Assembly (NCBI GenBank): GCA_028279065.1
Contig: JANQSY010000066.1
Location: forward strand, 1-54,498
Reading direction: 5' to 3'
From: Cytophagales bacterium
GTDB taxonomy: Bacteria > Bacteroidota > Bacteroidia > Cytophagales > CCMP332
DNA length: 54,498 bases
In this document: in pieces, positions 17,730-27,143 of the stretch
Numbering within the stretch: the stretch's first letter is position 1
Layout of the letters: every line of letters starts with the position of its first letter
Made by a program: the position numbers and the translations under genes
Notes under the pieces: model-generated
What the model was told of the DNA's origin: nothing
What the model saw: the letters and a program-made list of their open reading frames with translations, nothing else
Database searches by the model: none

Positions 17730-18134
17730 TTATTTCGGGGCATCCTGGCATAACTCAACCAGGATTCCACCCGTGCTTTTGGGGTGCAAAAATGCAATAA
17801 GCTTATTATCCGCTCCCTTTTTCGGGATCTCATTGATGAAAATGAAGCCAGCCTCCTTTAATCGTAATATTTCCGAATGGATATTTGAAACATCAAAGGC
17901 AATATGATGCATTCCCTCTCCCCTTTTTTCGATGAACTTCTTAATAGCAGATTCGTCTTTGGTTGCTTCTAGCAGTTCGATCTTCGATTCTCCCATTTGA
18001 TAGAAATGGGTGGTCACTCCTTCACTCTGGACCTCTTCAGATTTATACCCTTGTCTGTCAAATAAAGTATCAAAAAGGGCTTTTGCCTTGGAAAGGTCTG
18101 AAACAGCGACTCCGATATGTTCGATTTTATTCAT
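17730..18134 (-). CDS. mce: Methylmalonyl-CoA epimerase
   Basis: A 134-residue vicinal-oxygen-chelate (glyoxalase-fold) protein. HIGVAVSDL opens the first beta-alpha module, IELLEATKDESAI holds a metal-ligand Glu, GMHHIAFDV holds the second His, and GILVELCQ ends with the last Glu. It interconverts the (R) and (S) epimers of methylmalonyl-CoA in the propionate/succinyl-CoA pathway. No mutase gene is in view. It is divergent from the next forward gene across 59 bases. Confidence 0.92.
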   Translation of the reverse strand: MNKIEHIGVAVSDLSKAKALFDTLFDRQGYKSEEVQSEGVTTHFYQMGESKIELLEATKDESAIKKFIEKRGEGMHHIAFDVSNIHSEILRLKEAGFIFINEIPKKGADNKLIAFLHPKSTGGILVELCQDAPK

Positions 18135-18193
18135 GGAAAGAAACAGATTGGTTTAAATTCGCGTTTTAGGGATAAAAGCTATAAAAAAAAACC

Positions 18194-18601
18194 ATGTCCG
18201 TTGACATTGACCAAAATGTGGAGCTGGCAGGGATCCAAAAGGAGATAATGGAATACCTGGGCCTAAGATCTGAAAATCTGATCTTCGATTATATGAATAA
18301 GGACAATCATGTTGTCCTTAATCTGATCACAGTGAATCCACGACATAACCAATCATTTCTTTTTCACCAGGAATCAGGCATTGATAAGCTTGATGCCTTG
18401 AGGAAAATGTATAACTACGTAAGACATAAAAAACAAAAGGAAAACTCCTATACCATTCAATGGGTCGCTGATGGTGAGAGTGAATTACACACCAGCTATT
18501 TCAGAGCCAACAATATTTACGATGCCCTTGATAAACTATATTATGACAGGGATATGAACACAATCAGTGTTTTTAGTGTTGTTCTAAATCCGGTATCTTA
18601 G
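18194..18601 (+). CDS. Conserved hypothetical protein, 135 residues
   Basis: Not recognised. The ATG follows an A-rich leader (AAAAAAAAACC) as common in Bacteroidota. It is cytosolic with no hydrophobic segment. Features are an N-terminal acidic helix, NHVVLNLITVNPRH, and a C-terminal YTIQWVADGESELHTSYF with ALDKLYYDRDM. It lies eight bases upstream of the Fe-S assembly gene, so probably in one operon, and a link to Fe-S biogenesis is possible but unproven. Confidence 0.65.
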   Translation: MSVDIDQNVELAGIQKEIMEYLGLRSENLIFDYMNKDNHVVLNLITVNPRHNQSFLFHQESGIDKLDALRKMYNYVRHKKQKENSYTIQWVADGESELHTSYFRANNIYDALDKLYYDRDMNTISVFSVVLNPVS

Positions 18602-18609
18602 CAAAATAT

Positions 18610-18936
18610 ATGATCCAGGTAAGCGAAAACGCAAAGGAAAAAATAGCAAAACTGATGACCGATGAGGGTTATTCACCTCAGCATAATGTTCGCGTTTCGG
18701 TAAAGGGGGGCGGATGTTCCGGTCTTATGTATGATCTCACTTTCGATGACCAACTGAAAGAGGGAGATGAGGTCTTTGAGGATAACGGAGTCAAGGTGAT
18801 CGTTGATAAGAGAAGTATGCTTTACCTATTGGGAACTACCCTTGATTTCTCAGATGGGCTTAACGGAAAAGGATTTCAGTTTATCAATCCAAATGCAACT
18901 CGCACCTGTGGCTGCGGGGAAAGCTTCGCTGTATAG
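18610..18936 (+). CDS. IscA/ErpA-type iron-sulfur cluster assembly protein
   Basis: A 108-residue A-type carrier. VKGGGCSGLMYDL provides the first conserved Cys and TCGCGESF provides the C-terminal C-x-C pair, together the three cysteines that hold Fe or an Fe-S cluster. It transfers clusters to apoproteins. IscA, ErpA and SufA cannot be told apart from sequence alone. The end is convergent with the purF-like gene, six bases apart. Confidence 0.92.
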   Translation: MIQVSENAKEKIAKLMTDEGYSPQHNVRVSVKGGGCSGLMYDLTFDDQLKEGDEVFEDNGVKVIVDKRSMLYLLGTTLDFSDGLNGKGFQFINPNATRTCGCGESFAV

Positions 18937-18942
18937 CAGATC

Positions 18943-20832
18943 TCAGTATGCCCTTTCCAGGCTACCTTTCATAAAATTCACGAAAGATTTATTGACCACC
19001 CTGGTTCCTCCCTCGGTTGGGAAGTTTCCGGTAAAATACCAATCGCCTGTGTGGTTAGGGCAGGCTTCATGCAAGCCTTCAATGGTCTGATAGATCACAG
19101 CGATCTTAGCTTTGACCTCAGGCCCCTTTATGATCTCTGCAATAGATCCCGAAATATCATCAGTGCTGAATTGGTCATATAATTCCTGAATATGATTGAC
19201 CTGATTCAAGCCCTTTTCAAGACTTTCATTACATTTTGAGAGGGTCTTTTCAAGAATATCCTCCTTGTTGTTATTCTCGATAAGTTTGAGTAAGGCCCTG
19301 AAAGCCACAAAATCATGCATCCGTGACATATCGATCCCGTAGCAATCAGGGTACCTGATCTGAGGAGCTGAAGAAACAACAACGATCTTCTTTGGGTTGA
19401 TCCTATCCAGGATCTGTAAAATACTCTTTTCCAAAGTGGTTCCACGGACAATGGAATCATCCATTACGACCAGGGTATCCACATCCTTTCTTATCACCTC
19501 ATAGGTGGTATCATAAACATGGGCAACCATGTCATCCCTTTGATCATCATTGGTGATAAAAGTTCTGAGTTTGACGTCCTTGATCACAAGCTTTTCAACC
19601 CTGATCCTTTTTGAAAGGATCTTTTCTCTTTCCTTCTCATCCAGATCTGGATTTACAAGCTCTTCAAGCTTTTGTTTGTTGAGTCTTTTATCGAGCTCTT
19701 CGATCATCCCGAGGAAGGCTGTTTCCGCTGTGTTGGGGATATAGGAGAAAACCGTATTCTCAAGATCATTATCAATCTCTCTGAGGATCTGAGGGACCAG
19801 AAGTTCTCCTAGCTTCTTTCTTTCCCTGTATATATCCGGATCTGTTCCCCTGGAAAAGTAGATCCTTTCAAAACTGCAGCTCTTAGGTTCTCTCTCCTTC
19901 TGGAATTTCTCAAGTTTATGGTTACCAGCCTTGTCCATGATCAAGGCATGTGCCCTGGGAATCTCATGGATCTCGCTATACTCTATGTTGAATACGGTTT
20001 TAATAGCGGGTTTTTCAGAAGCTACCACCAGAAACTCATCATCGGAATAATAATACCCAGGTCTGATACCGTTTGGATCTCGGGCAACAAAACCGGCACC
20101 GTATCCAGTGAGGCCTGCCATTAGATACCCTCCATCAAAATCCTTGGTTGCTTTTTTCAGGACCTGACCCAGATTGAGATTGTCCTCGATGAACAAACTC
20201 AACTCCTGGGGATTCAGCTGATCTTTGTATTCCTGGATTATTTCGTCATTGGCCTTATCCAGAAAGTGGCCAATTTTTTCCATTACCGTAACCGTATCGG
20301 TCATCTCCCTTGGGTGCTGCCCTATTGACATCATGAAGGTGAAAAGTTCATCGACATTGGTGAGGTTGAAATTTCCAGCCATTACCAGATTCCGACTTTT
20401 CCAATTGCTCTCCCTCACCATAGGATGGCATACCGAAATGGTATTTTTTCCATGGGTTCCATATCGGAGATGGCCCAAGAAGATCTCTCCTGAATAATCA
20501 ACCCTGTTTTTGATCCAATCAGCACTCAGGTATTTTTCAGAGTTCTTGGAATATGCTTTTCTATATTGCTTACGAACCTTACCGAAAAGATCCTCCATCG
20601 GCTGTTGGGCTATGGACCTCAATCGATTGATATATTTTCCTCCGGGCTCATAGTCGAGCTTGATGGTGGCAATTCCAGCACCGTCCTGGCCTCGGTTGTG
20701 TTGCTTCTCCATCAGGAGAAATAGCTTGTTCAGAGGAAATAGCGGTGTTCCGTATTTGTCAATATAATACTGGTAAGGCTTCTTAAGCCTTAGGAGGGCA
20801 ATTCCACACTCGTGCTTAATCTGGTCACTCAT
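18943..20832 (-). CDS. Amidophosphoribosyltransferase-family protein, long (629 residue) form
   Basis: A class II glutamine amidotransferase fused to a phosphoribosyltransferase. An eight-residue propeptide precedes the nucleophile C9 (HECGIALLR). EKQHNRGQDGAGIATI and HLRYGTHG shape the glutaminase site. The PRPP-binding loop is VVMDDSIVRGTTLEKS, followed by a typical IRYPDCYGIDM. It should make phosphoribosylamine, the first step of purine synthesis. At 629 residues it is longer than classic PurF (about 470-510), with insertions between the two domains (KRLNKQKLEELVNPDLDEKE) and near the end. It may be the Bacteroidota-specific variant rather than the sole PurF. Confidence 0.85.
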   Translation of the reverse strand: MSDQIKHECGIALLRLKKPYQYYIDKYGTPLFPLNKLFLLMEKQHNRGQDGAGIATIKLDYEPGGKYINRLRSIAQQPMEDLFGKVRKQYRKAYSKNSEKYLSADWIKNRVDYSGEIFLGHLRYGTHGKNTISVCHPMVRESNWKSRNLVMAGNFNLTNVDELFTFMMSIGQHPREMTDTVTVMEKIGHFLDKANDEIIQEYKDQLNPQELSLFIEDNLNLGQVLKKATKDFDGGYLMAGLTGYGAGFVARDPNGIRPGYYYSDDEFLVVASEKPAIKTVFNIEYSEIHEIPRAHALIMDKAGNHKLEKFQKEREPKSCSFERIYFSRGTDPDIYRERKKLGELLVPQILREIDNDLENTVFSYIPNTAETAFLGMIEELDKRLNKQKLEELVNPDLDEKEREKILSKRIRVEKLVIKDVKLRTFITNDDQRDDMVAHVYDTTYEVIRKDVDTLVVMDDSIVRGTTLEKSILQILDRINPKKIVVVSSAPQIRYPDCYGIDMSRMHDFVAFRALLKLIENNNKEDILEKTLSKCNESLEKGLNQVNHIQELYDQFSTDDISGSIAEIIKGPEVKAKIAVIYQTIEGLHEACPNHTGDWYFTGNFPTEGGTRVVNKSFVNFMKGSLERAY

Positions 20833-20857
20833 GGATTATGTGGAAATTTTTGAAATA

Positions 20858-20865
20858 CAAAGTTA
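20858..20865 (-). promoter_or_regulatory. -7 promoter box for the purF-like gene
   Basis: On the minus strand TAACTTTG matches TAnnTTTG exactly, 25 bases before the ATG. A clear TTG at -33 is not seen; TTAG is the nearest. Confidence 0.5.
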
Positions 20866-20880
20866 AAAACAAAGGATCGG

Positions 20881-21477
20881 CTAATTGCTATCAGGGTTTA
20901 AGACAAGATAATTATAATCAAGAACCATCTGTTTGTGATTCTTGAAGCTGTAAACGCCGTCTTCAAATTTTTTCAAAATCCAACTCTGATCTGCTATTAA
21001 GATCTTGGAAGCCTCAAGGAAGTTTTCAGGATCAACTTTCACTACCAGATCCTCTTTTTTTAGGTAGACATCGGTATAAAGGACCTTTCCTACAATCCCA
21101 CTGAAATCCTGCTCCTCATTGGGTTTCCAAAGCTTGGTCTTTCTTATTTCCCTATGGAGCAAACTAATTGGACCATCGATCACCTCTTTCATCATGTAAT
21201 ACGTGGTTGAACCCTTTCCCATCTGCACATTGACCGCCCGATAAACCGTATCCTTGATCACAATGCAATTCAGATCACTGACCCTGTATTTCTTTACTAC
21301 CATTGAATTTTCTGAGGTGTTTGCAAGGGATATCTTGCTTTCAGAGACCGATTGGATAAACCCGTATAGGGTATCACCCTGCTGGGTTACTATGTAGTCT
21401 CCGGAAATAGGAACCTGCCCGAAGGAGAAATGAATAGATGCTATCAAAAGCCCAAAAAAAACGCTGACCCGGCTCAA
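20881..21477 (-). CDS. Secreted hypothetical protein
   Basis: About 198 residues. It starts with TTG and has a signal peptide (VFFGLLIASIHFSFG) cleaved before QVPISGDY. The mature part has GDYIVTQQGDTLYGFI, a beta-rich pattern seen in many Bacteroidota periplasmic proteins that begin with GxxxxxxGDTLxG. No enzymatic motif is evident. It sits upstream of the purF-like gene on the same strand. Function is unknown. Confidence 0.65.
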   Translation of the reverse strand: MSRVSVFFGLLIASIHFSFGQVPISGDYIVTQQGDTLYGFIQSVSESKISLANTSENSMVVKKYRVSDLNCIVIKDTVYRAVNVQMGKGSTTYYMMKEVIDGPISLLHREIRKTKLWKPNEEQDFSGIVGKVLYTDVYLKKEDLVVKVDPENFLEASKILIADQSWILKKFEDGVYSFKNHKQMVLDYNYLVLNPDSN

Positions 21478-21525
21478 TGGAGTTTTACCTTTAGTTCTAT
21501 TATAGTCGAAAAACCTGACAAAAGT

Positions 21526-22305
21526 TCATTGAATTTTTTTTACGGTAAAATTCAAGCCAAAAACCGAATCCGGGGAGAACTTTGTTATTGACCCCTTTTG
21601 TTCAAGAACCAATTCTCCGCCTGGTTCTACTCCTTTAAAAATTCCTCCGGTCTTCTTGGATTCAAAATTCATCTCAACCCAGCAGCCGATCCCAAAAAGA
21701 TGGCCCAGATAAAAAGAATGAAGTTCTTGTTTGAAATCAGGGGTCAGGTTCATCAAACCTTCAAAGAAGGTTGAGCAAACATCTCTAAGGATACTGACCC
21801 TTTCAGCTTCATTTTCCAGGATCTTAACAATCGAGGTCCTTCCTAAAACATGATCTAATGAATTGATATTCAGACCAATACCAATTATAGAAGACTCGAT
21901 CTTATTCCCTTGCAAATAGTTTTCAATAAGAATACCACCAACCTTTTGGCCTTTGAAGAAAATGTCATTTGGCCACTTGATCTGCCATTCTTTTCCTGGT
22001 CTCAGTTTTTGAAAGGATCTAATTATGGCAAGTGAACTAAGTTTTGTCAGCAGAAATTTTTCCTCGATAGGAAAACCCATGTCCGAAATAGCTATGGAAA
22101 AAGTAAGGTCCTTCCCGGACTCAGATTGCCACTTATTTGTCCTTCTACCCCTTCCACTTTTTTGATGGTTGGTTACTACTATAAATGATCGCTTATCAAT
22201 CCCCTCTGCCAATTTTTCTTTGGCATAATCATTGGTCGAACTAACTGACTCAAGGAAAATGACAGGTTGACCGGCTATGCTATCCGGAAATGTCCTGTTG
22301 GTCAA
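21526..22305 (-). CDS. birA: Biotin--[acetyl-CoA-carboxylase] ligase, no HTH
   Basis: Class I biotin protein ligase, 259 residues, lacking the DNA-binding domain of E. coli BirA, so it is catalytic only. SVSSTNDYAKEKLAEG lies at the substrate-entry region. GRGRRTNKWQSESGKDL is the biotinyl-AMP loop (GRGRxxxxW). KWPNDIFFKGQKVGGILIEN is the catalytic core with the conserved Lys. It attaches biotin to carboxylase carrier proteins. The start is TTG at 22305; no ATG exists near the N-terminus. It is divergent from rsfS. Confidence 0.9.
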   Translation of the reverse strand: MTNRTFPDSIAGQPVIFLESVSSTNDYAKEKLAEGIDKRSFIVVTNHQKSGRGRRTNKWQSESGKDLTFSIAISDMGFPIEEKFLLTKLSSLAIIRSFQKLRPGKEWQIKWPNDIFFKGQKVGGILIENYLQGNKIESSIIGIGLNINSLDHVLGRTSIVKILENEAERVSILRDVCSTFFEGLMNLTPDFKQELHSFYLGHLFGIGCWVEMNFESKKTGGIFKGVEPGGELVLEQKGSITKFSPDSVFGLNFTVKKIQ

Positions 22306-22339
22306 CTTATTTGTAGATTTAAAAAAGAAAAAGCTTTCA

Positions 22340-22750
22340 TTGGTAAAGGTAAAAAGAGGTCAAAAAAATTCCGAAGCTATCAGGGATTCCATTGTGGAGG
22401 GGATGAATGAAAAAAAAGCTTTGGATGTTGTTATCATTGATATAAAAAGCCTCTTTAATCCCCTAGCTGACTATTTGATCATTTGTATCGCTACCTCTGA
22501 TAAGCATGCAGAAGCCATTTCCGACGAGGTCGAAAAAACCGTTTTCAAAAACCAAAAAGAAAATCCTTGGGTTTCTGAAGGCAAAGACCTGAATGAATGG
22601 ATCATTTTGGATTATGTAAACGTTATGGCTCATGTATTTCTAGAGGAAAAAAGAAATCATTTTGCCTTAGAAGAACTTTGGGCAGATGGAAAAGTGAAAA
22701 GAATTGAGTCCAAAAAGGAAGAAGAAATAACTGAAAGGACAGGAAGTTAA
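22340..22750 (+). CDS. rsfS: Ribosome silencing factor RsfS (Iojap family)
   Basis: Binds ribosomal protein L14 and blocks subunit joining in starvation. The core is IVEGMNEKKALDVVIIDI, PLADYLIICIATSDKHAEAI, DLNEWIILDYVNVMAHVF and NHFALEELWADGK. The frame is open from 22277, but TTG 22340 (LVKVKRGQKNS) gives the family length and leaves 34 bases to divergent birA. The start is therefore a best guess. Twelve bases before ftsH, it heads the forward envelope operon. Confidence 0.88.
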   Translation: MVKVKRGQKNSEAIRDSIVEGMNEKKALDVVIIDIKSLFNPLADYLIICIATSDKHAEAISDEVEKTVFKNQKENPWVSEGKDLNEWIILDYVNVMAHVFLEEKRNHFALEELWADGKVKRIESKKEEEITERTGS

Positions 22751-22761
22751 CATAGAGTAAA

Positions 22762-25017
22762 GTGGATCAGCCTAAGAAAAACAATAAAGGATTTATCCCA
22801 GGAAAGGGAGGACGGCCAAACTATCAGCTGTACTTCATCCTTGCCCTGGTGGGGATGGTGATTCTGGTGACCATGGTCAATCGTGCAAGTTCGACCATAA
22901 CCATTACACCGAGAAAGTTCAAGGAAATGATGCTTTCCAACGATGTTCAGGAAGTGGTCCTGATCAAGAACCGTGACCTTGTGGAAGTAACCCTCAAGGA
23001 TGAAGCATTAAAGAATGAAAAGTATAAAAGGGAGCTTGAAGACCGTGGTCCATTCAGCCTTAACAACGGCCCACACTATTCATTTCAGGTTCCCTCGGTA
23101 GAAACCTTTGACAGGGAATTCAAGGAGATCGAGAATCAATTGTCGGAGTCTGACAGGATCGGGTATAAGATCGACAGTCGATCGGACTTTACCAGTTACC
23201 TTCTGAATTGGGGATTTCTATTCTTGATCCTTTTCGGTTTCTGGTTTCTAATGAGGAGAATGACCGGTGGCGGTGGCCCGGGTGGGCAGATCTTCAACAT
23301 TGGAAAATCCAAGGCTGCGCTTTTTGATGCGGAAAATCAGGTCAAGATCACCTTCAAGGATGTAGCTGGTGCAGAAGAAGCCAAGGAGGAGGTTAAAGAA
23401 ATTGTTGAGTTTCTAAAAGAACCGGCAAAATTCACAAAGTTGGGAGGCAAGATCCCAAAAGGTGCCCTTCTGGTAGGCTCCCCAGGTACGGGAAAAACGC
23501 TTTTGGCCAAAGCTGTAGCGGGTGAAGCAGGTGTTCCTTTCTTTTCCCTTTCGGGATCGGATTTCGTTGAAATGTTCGTTGGAGTTGGGGCCGCCAGGGT
23601 GAGAGACCTGTTCAAGCAGGCCAAGGAAAAGGCCCCGGCTATCATTTTCATTGACGAGGTTGATGCCATCGGACGAAGTCGGGGAAGGGGCCAACTTCCA
23701 GGGGCTAATGATGAAAGGGAAAATACCCTTAACAGCCTCCTGGTGGAAATGGATGGTTTTTCCACCGATTCAGGAGTCATTATCCTTGCAGCTACAAACA
23801 GACCTGATGTACTGGATTCGGCATTGTTGAGGCCTGGCCGTTTCGATAGGCAGATAAGTATTGACAAACCGGATATTGCCGGAAGAGCGGCGATCTTCAA
23901 GGTCCACCTTAAGGACCTGAAACTTTCCAAGGAGGTCGATCCAAAAAAATTGGCTGCACAAACACCAGGTTTCGCAGGAGCAGAGATCGCAAATGTCTGC
24001 AATGAAGCAGCACTAATAGCTGCAAGAAAGAACCGACATGAGATCCACATGGACGACTTTCAGGATGCGATTGACCGGGTAATCGGAGGTCTGGAAAAGA
24101 AAACAAAGATCATTTCCCCAGAGGAGAAGAAGATCGTTGCCTATCATGAGGCAGGGCATGCGGTTGCAGGTTGGTTCCTGGAGCACGCAGATCCCTTGGT
24201 TAAGGTCAGCATAGTTCCAAGAGGTATAGCCGCCTTGGGATATGCCCAATACCTTCCTAAGGAGCAGTTCCTGCATACCGAAGAGCAACTTTTTGATGAC
24301 CTCTGCATGGCCTTGGGAGGAAGAGTTGCTGAAGAGATCATATTTGGAAAGATCTCCACAGGAGCACTAAGCGACCTGGAAAGGATCACAAAAATGGCAT
24401 ATGGGATGGTAACGATCTATGGAATGAATGAGAAGATCGGTAACCTTTCCTTTTACGATTCCAAGCAGAGTGAGTATTCGTTTACCAAACCTTATTCTGA
24501 AGAGACCTCTAGAGTGATAGATGAAGAGGTCAGAAACATAGTTGACCGGGCTCATCAACACACAAAAAACCTTCTGATGGAAAAAAGAGAAGAGCTGGAA
24601 AAGGTGGCCAAAGAACTCCTCAAGAAAGAGATCATTTATCAATCCGATCTTGAAAAACTGATCGGGGAGAGGCCGTTTGAAAAGCCCACCACCTATCAGG
24701 AATATGTAAATAAGGAAGACCCTGTTCCTTCAGAAAATCTTGAGGAAAAAGAAAGAAAGCAAAATCCAACAACTGCCGAAAAACCAGAGGAACAAGAAAG
24801 CAAAGAAGACCAGGATTCTTCAACAAAAGCCGAAGAAAATGTGAGGAATGAAGAACAGAAAGAACCAGTTCAAGAAAATGAGCTTTCACCGGAAGATGCC
24901 ATTTCCTCAGCTCCTGCCTCAGGAGCTGAGGATGTTAATCAAAAACACAATTCCGATGAACCCACAGCTGATCCAGAAGAGGAATCTCCTGTAGGTAGAA
25001 AAAGTCTGTTCGACTGA
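22762..25017 (+). CDS. ftsH: ATP-dependent zinc metalloprotease FtsH
   Basis: Membrane-bound AAA+ protease that extracts and degrades membrane and regulatory proteins. The start is GTG. TM1 ([16 protein letters not shown]) and TM2 ([16 protein letters not shown]) flank the periplasmic domain. Walker A at about 239-246 is GSPGTGKT (usually GPPGTGKT), Walker B is [11 protein letters not shown], the second region of homology ends [10 protein letters not shown], and the zinc site is HEAGH (about 462). From about residue 653 there is an extra Glu/Lys/Ser-rich, low-complexity tail of roughly 100 residues not seen in most relatives. It is 11 bases upstream of lpxH. Confidence 0.95.
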   Translation: MDQPKKNNKGFIPGKGGRPNYQLYFILALVGMVILVTMVNRASSTITITPRKFKEMMLSNDVQEVVLIKNRDLVEVTLKDEALKNEKYKRELEDRGPFSLNNGPHYSFQVPSVETFDREFKEIENQLSESDRIGYKIDSRSDFTSYLLNWGFLFLILFGFWFLMRRMTGGGGPGGQIFNIGKSKAALFDAENQVKITFKDVAGAEEAKEEVKEIVEFLKEPAKFTKLGGKIPKGALLVGSPGTGKTLLAKAVAGEAGVPFFSLSGSDFVEMFVGVGAARVRDLFKQAKEKAPAIIFIDEVDAIGRSRGRGQLPGANDERENTLNSLLVEMDGFSTDSGVIILAATNRPDVLDSALLRPGRFDRQISIDKPDIAGRAAIFKVHLKDLKLSKEVDPKKLAAQTPGFAGAEIANVCNEAALIAARKNRHEIHMDDFQDAIDRVIGGLEKKTKIISPEEKKIVAYHEAGHAVAGWFLEHADPLVKVSIVPRGIAALGYAQYLPKEQFLHTEEQLFDDLCMALGGRVAEEIIFGKISTGALSDLERITKMAYGMVTIYGMNEKIGNLSFYDSKQSEYSFTKPYSEETSRVIDEEVRNIVDRAHQHTKNLLMEKREELEKVAKELLKKEIIYQSDLEKLIGERPFEKPTTYQEYVNKEDPVPSENLEEKERKQNPTTAEKPEEQESKEDQDSSTKAEENVRNEEQKEPVQENELSPEDAISSAPASGAEDVNQKHNSDEPTADPEEESPVGRKSLFD

Positions 25018-25028
25018 CAAAAATCTCA

Positions 25029-25823
25029 ATGAAGGCGGAATTCCCGGTTCTCTTGGATTTGGAGAATCTGCCAAGCGGCAGAAAAATTTACTTTGCCTCT
25101 GATTTTCATTTAGGCGCTCCTGACCCCAAATCCAGCCTCGAAAGGGAAAAAAAACTTGTCCGCTGGCTTGAAATGGCTCAAAAGGATGCCGAAGCCATCT
25201 TTCTACTTGGGGATATCTATGACTTTTGGTATGAGTATCGAACCGCCATTCCAAAGGGATTTATCAGGTTTCAAGGCAAGCTTGCTGAACTATCAGATCA
25301 GGGCATTAAGATCTTCATGTTTACAGGAAACCACGACATGTGGCTTTTCGACTATTATCCCAAGGAATTGGGAATTCCGATAATCAGAAAAAATGTTGAG
25401 ATCAAGGTAGGTTCAACGAAACTCCTAATAGGCCATGGGGACGGTCTTGGGCCTGGCGATAATACATACAAGGCCCTTAAAAAGGTTTTTGCTAATCCTG
25501 TTTGCCAATGGCTTTTCAAATGGATTCATCCAGATGTTGGGATAAGAATAGCGAATGCCTGGAGCAGAAAAAGTCGCATCTCCAATACCAAGAGCCATGA
25601 CTTTAAGGAAGAATCGGAAAGATTGATCCACTATTGCAGGGAGGTAGAAAAGGTCAGTCATTATGACTACTATGTATTCGGGCACAGACATCTTCCTCTG
25701 GAGATCGAAATAGGCGAAAAGAGTAGGTATTTCAACCTTGGGGAGTGGGTTAACTTTTCTCCATACGGGGTATTCTCAAACCTGGGATTCCAGCTTTTGG
25801 AGTTCGAAGGAAAAGGAAAGTAG
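25029..25823 (+). CDS. lpxH: UDP-2,3-diacylglucosamine diphosphatase
   Basis: Calcineurin-like phosphoesterase of lipid A synthesis: it hydrolyses UDP-2,3-diacylglucosamine to lipid X and UMP at the inner membrane. The metal-binding motifs are all present: SDFHLG, LGDIYDFW, TGNHD, GHGDGLGPGD and FGHRH. The length of 264 is as in Bacteroidota LpxH-like proteins. FtsH precedes it (in E. coli FtsH controls LpxC), so the pairing fits LPS homeostasis, though that control is not demonstrated here. Confidence 0.9.
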   Translation: MKAEFPVLLDLENLPSGRKIYFASDFHLGAPDPKSSLEREKKLVRWLEMAQKDAEAIFLLGDIYDFWYEYRTAIPKGFIRFQGKLAELSDQGIKIFMFTGNHDMWLFDYYPKELGIPIIRKNVEIKVGSTKLLIGHGDGLGPGDNTYKALKKVFANPVCQWLFKWIHPDVGIRIANAWSRKSRISNTKSHDFKEESERLIHYCREVEKVSHYDYYVFGHRHLPLEIEIGEKSRYFNLGEWVNFSPYGVFSNLGFQLLEFEGKGK

Positions 25824-25892
25824 TTCAGAACCTTGAATTAAGTTCTTTCTTCTTCGGATTTTTGCTTTTTTCGCCTCTATTCGGGATTCCCT

Positions 25893-27143
25893 TTGGAAAT
25901 AGTTAAAAATTCAGTTTGGTCAACGATAAGTGTCGGGCTAAGGGGGCTTTTTTCTTTCTTTATTAACAAGGTCATTTCTTTTTATTTCGGCCCTTCGGGA
26001 ATAACCTTCCTTTCCCATTTTCAAAACCTATCCAGCATTTTCATCCTTTTGCCAAATGATGGTGTCAATAAAGGGATCATTAAGTATCTAAGCGATCCAA
26101 GGCTAGAAGAAAGGAATAAGCACATTCTGGTATCAACCGGCCTTGGGTTGAGTCTTGGTCTGTTTCTGATCACGGTTTTCCTTTTTCTTTTTTTCAAAGA
26201 ATTTTTTCCGAATCCCTTTCCGGATACAGATCGAAACTGGCTATTCACAGCTCTGCTTCTTTTCGGCTTGCAGGTGATCAACTACTACTTTCTTTCCATA
26301 CTTCTATCTCAAAAGCGACTACCGACATATGTCATGATCCACGTAGGTGGGAATTTCCTCTCCTTGCTGTTGGTAATACTCTTCTCCTTCAGATCCCAAT
26401 ACGATATCGCTCTGCTGGGCTGGGCTGCCGGTCCTGCTTCTGCCTTTCTTATAAGTCTATTTTTCATATGGAAATTGGGCCTTTTGAGAATTCTCGGCGA
26501 AAAGATCAGCTTGAGAATCAAGGCAATAAAAAATTTGGGAGAGTATATTCTGGTGGCCCTAAGCATACTGGTTTTTTCGAAAATCACGGATTTCGCAATA
26601 AGAGAATTTGCTATCCTGGAATACAATCCTGAACAAACAGGCTTTTGGCAAGCAGTGGTAAGGATCTCAGATTTCTACCTAATGGCTTTTCTGGCTTACT
26701 TAAATATGGTCTACTACCCCAAGGCAAGTGAGCTTTCCAACATGAAAAATCAGGGCGGAAATTTTACCAGGAAGTTCTTTTTGGGTTCCGCACCTGTCCT
26801 GGCATTGGGATTACTCCTGATCTACCTCTTAAGAGAGCAAGTCCTGATCCTCTTTTTTAACAGGGATTTTCTGCCAGCCGAAGGATACTTTGGATTTCAG
26901 CTGCTGGGTGATCTGATGAAAATGCATTCCTGGGTATTGTCATTTCTTTTGCTGGCCCATGCAAGGGTCCGGCTTTTTATCGCTTCTCAAGGAATATTCG
27001 CAGGGATCTATCTCGCATCCGTGTATTACTTTACCCTTGAAAGCGGCATTCTCGGCTTGCCAGTAGCGCATTTTGTCAGATACCTTTTATACTGGTTATT
27101 TATGGTCTTCGTTTATAGAAAACTTCTATCAGGACAAAATTGA
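25893..27143 (+). CDS. O-antigen/polysaccharide flippase (Wzx-like)
   Basis: A 416-residue integral membrane protein with about 12 hydrophobic helices. The N-terminus (VWSTISVGLRGLFSFFINKV) and GPSGITFLSHFQNL resemble the WzxE/O-antigen translocase group, which moves undecaprenyl-linked sugars across the inner membrane. It starts at TTG; no upstream ATG is usable. It ends in a TTGA overlap with a second flippase. It is a likely lipid-carrier-linked glycan exporter for the adjacent glycosyltransferases. Confidence 0.82.
   Translation: MEIVKNSVWSTISVGLRGLFSFFINKVISFYFGPSGITFLSHFQNLSSIFILLPNDGVNKGIIKYLSDPRLEERNKHILVSTGLGLSLGLFLITVFLFLFFKEFFPNPFPDTDRNWLFTALLLFGLQVINYYFLSILLSQKRLPTYVMIHVGGNFLSLLLVILFSFRSQYDIALLGWAAGPASAFLISLFFIWKLGLLRILGEKISLRIKAIKNLGEYILVALSILVFSKITDFAIREFAILEYNPEQTGFWQAVVRISDFYLMAFLAYLNMVYYPKASELSNMKNQGGNFTRKFFLGSAPVLALGLLLIYLLREQVLILFFNRDFLPAEGYFGFQLLGDLMKMHSWVLSFLLLAHARVRLFIASQGIFAGIYLASVYYFTLESGILGLPVAHFVRYLLYWLFMVFVYRKLLSGQN

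Noticed and set aside
23337-24050. 237-codon open frame antisense inside ftsH
   Set aside because: It runs opposite to strongly conserved FtsH motifs, and its product is Ser/Pro-rich shadow sequence with no family features.
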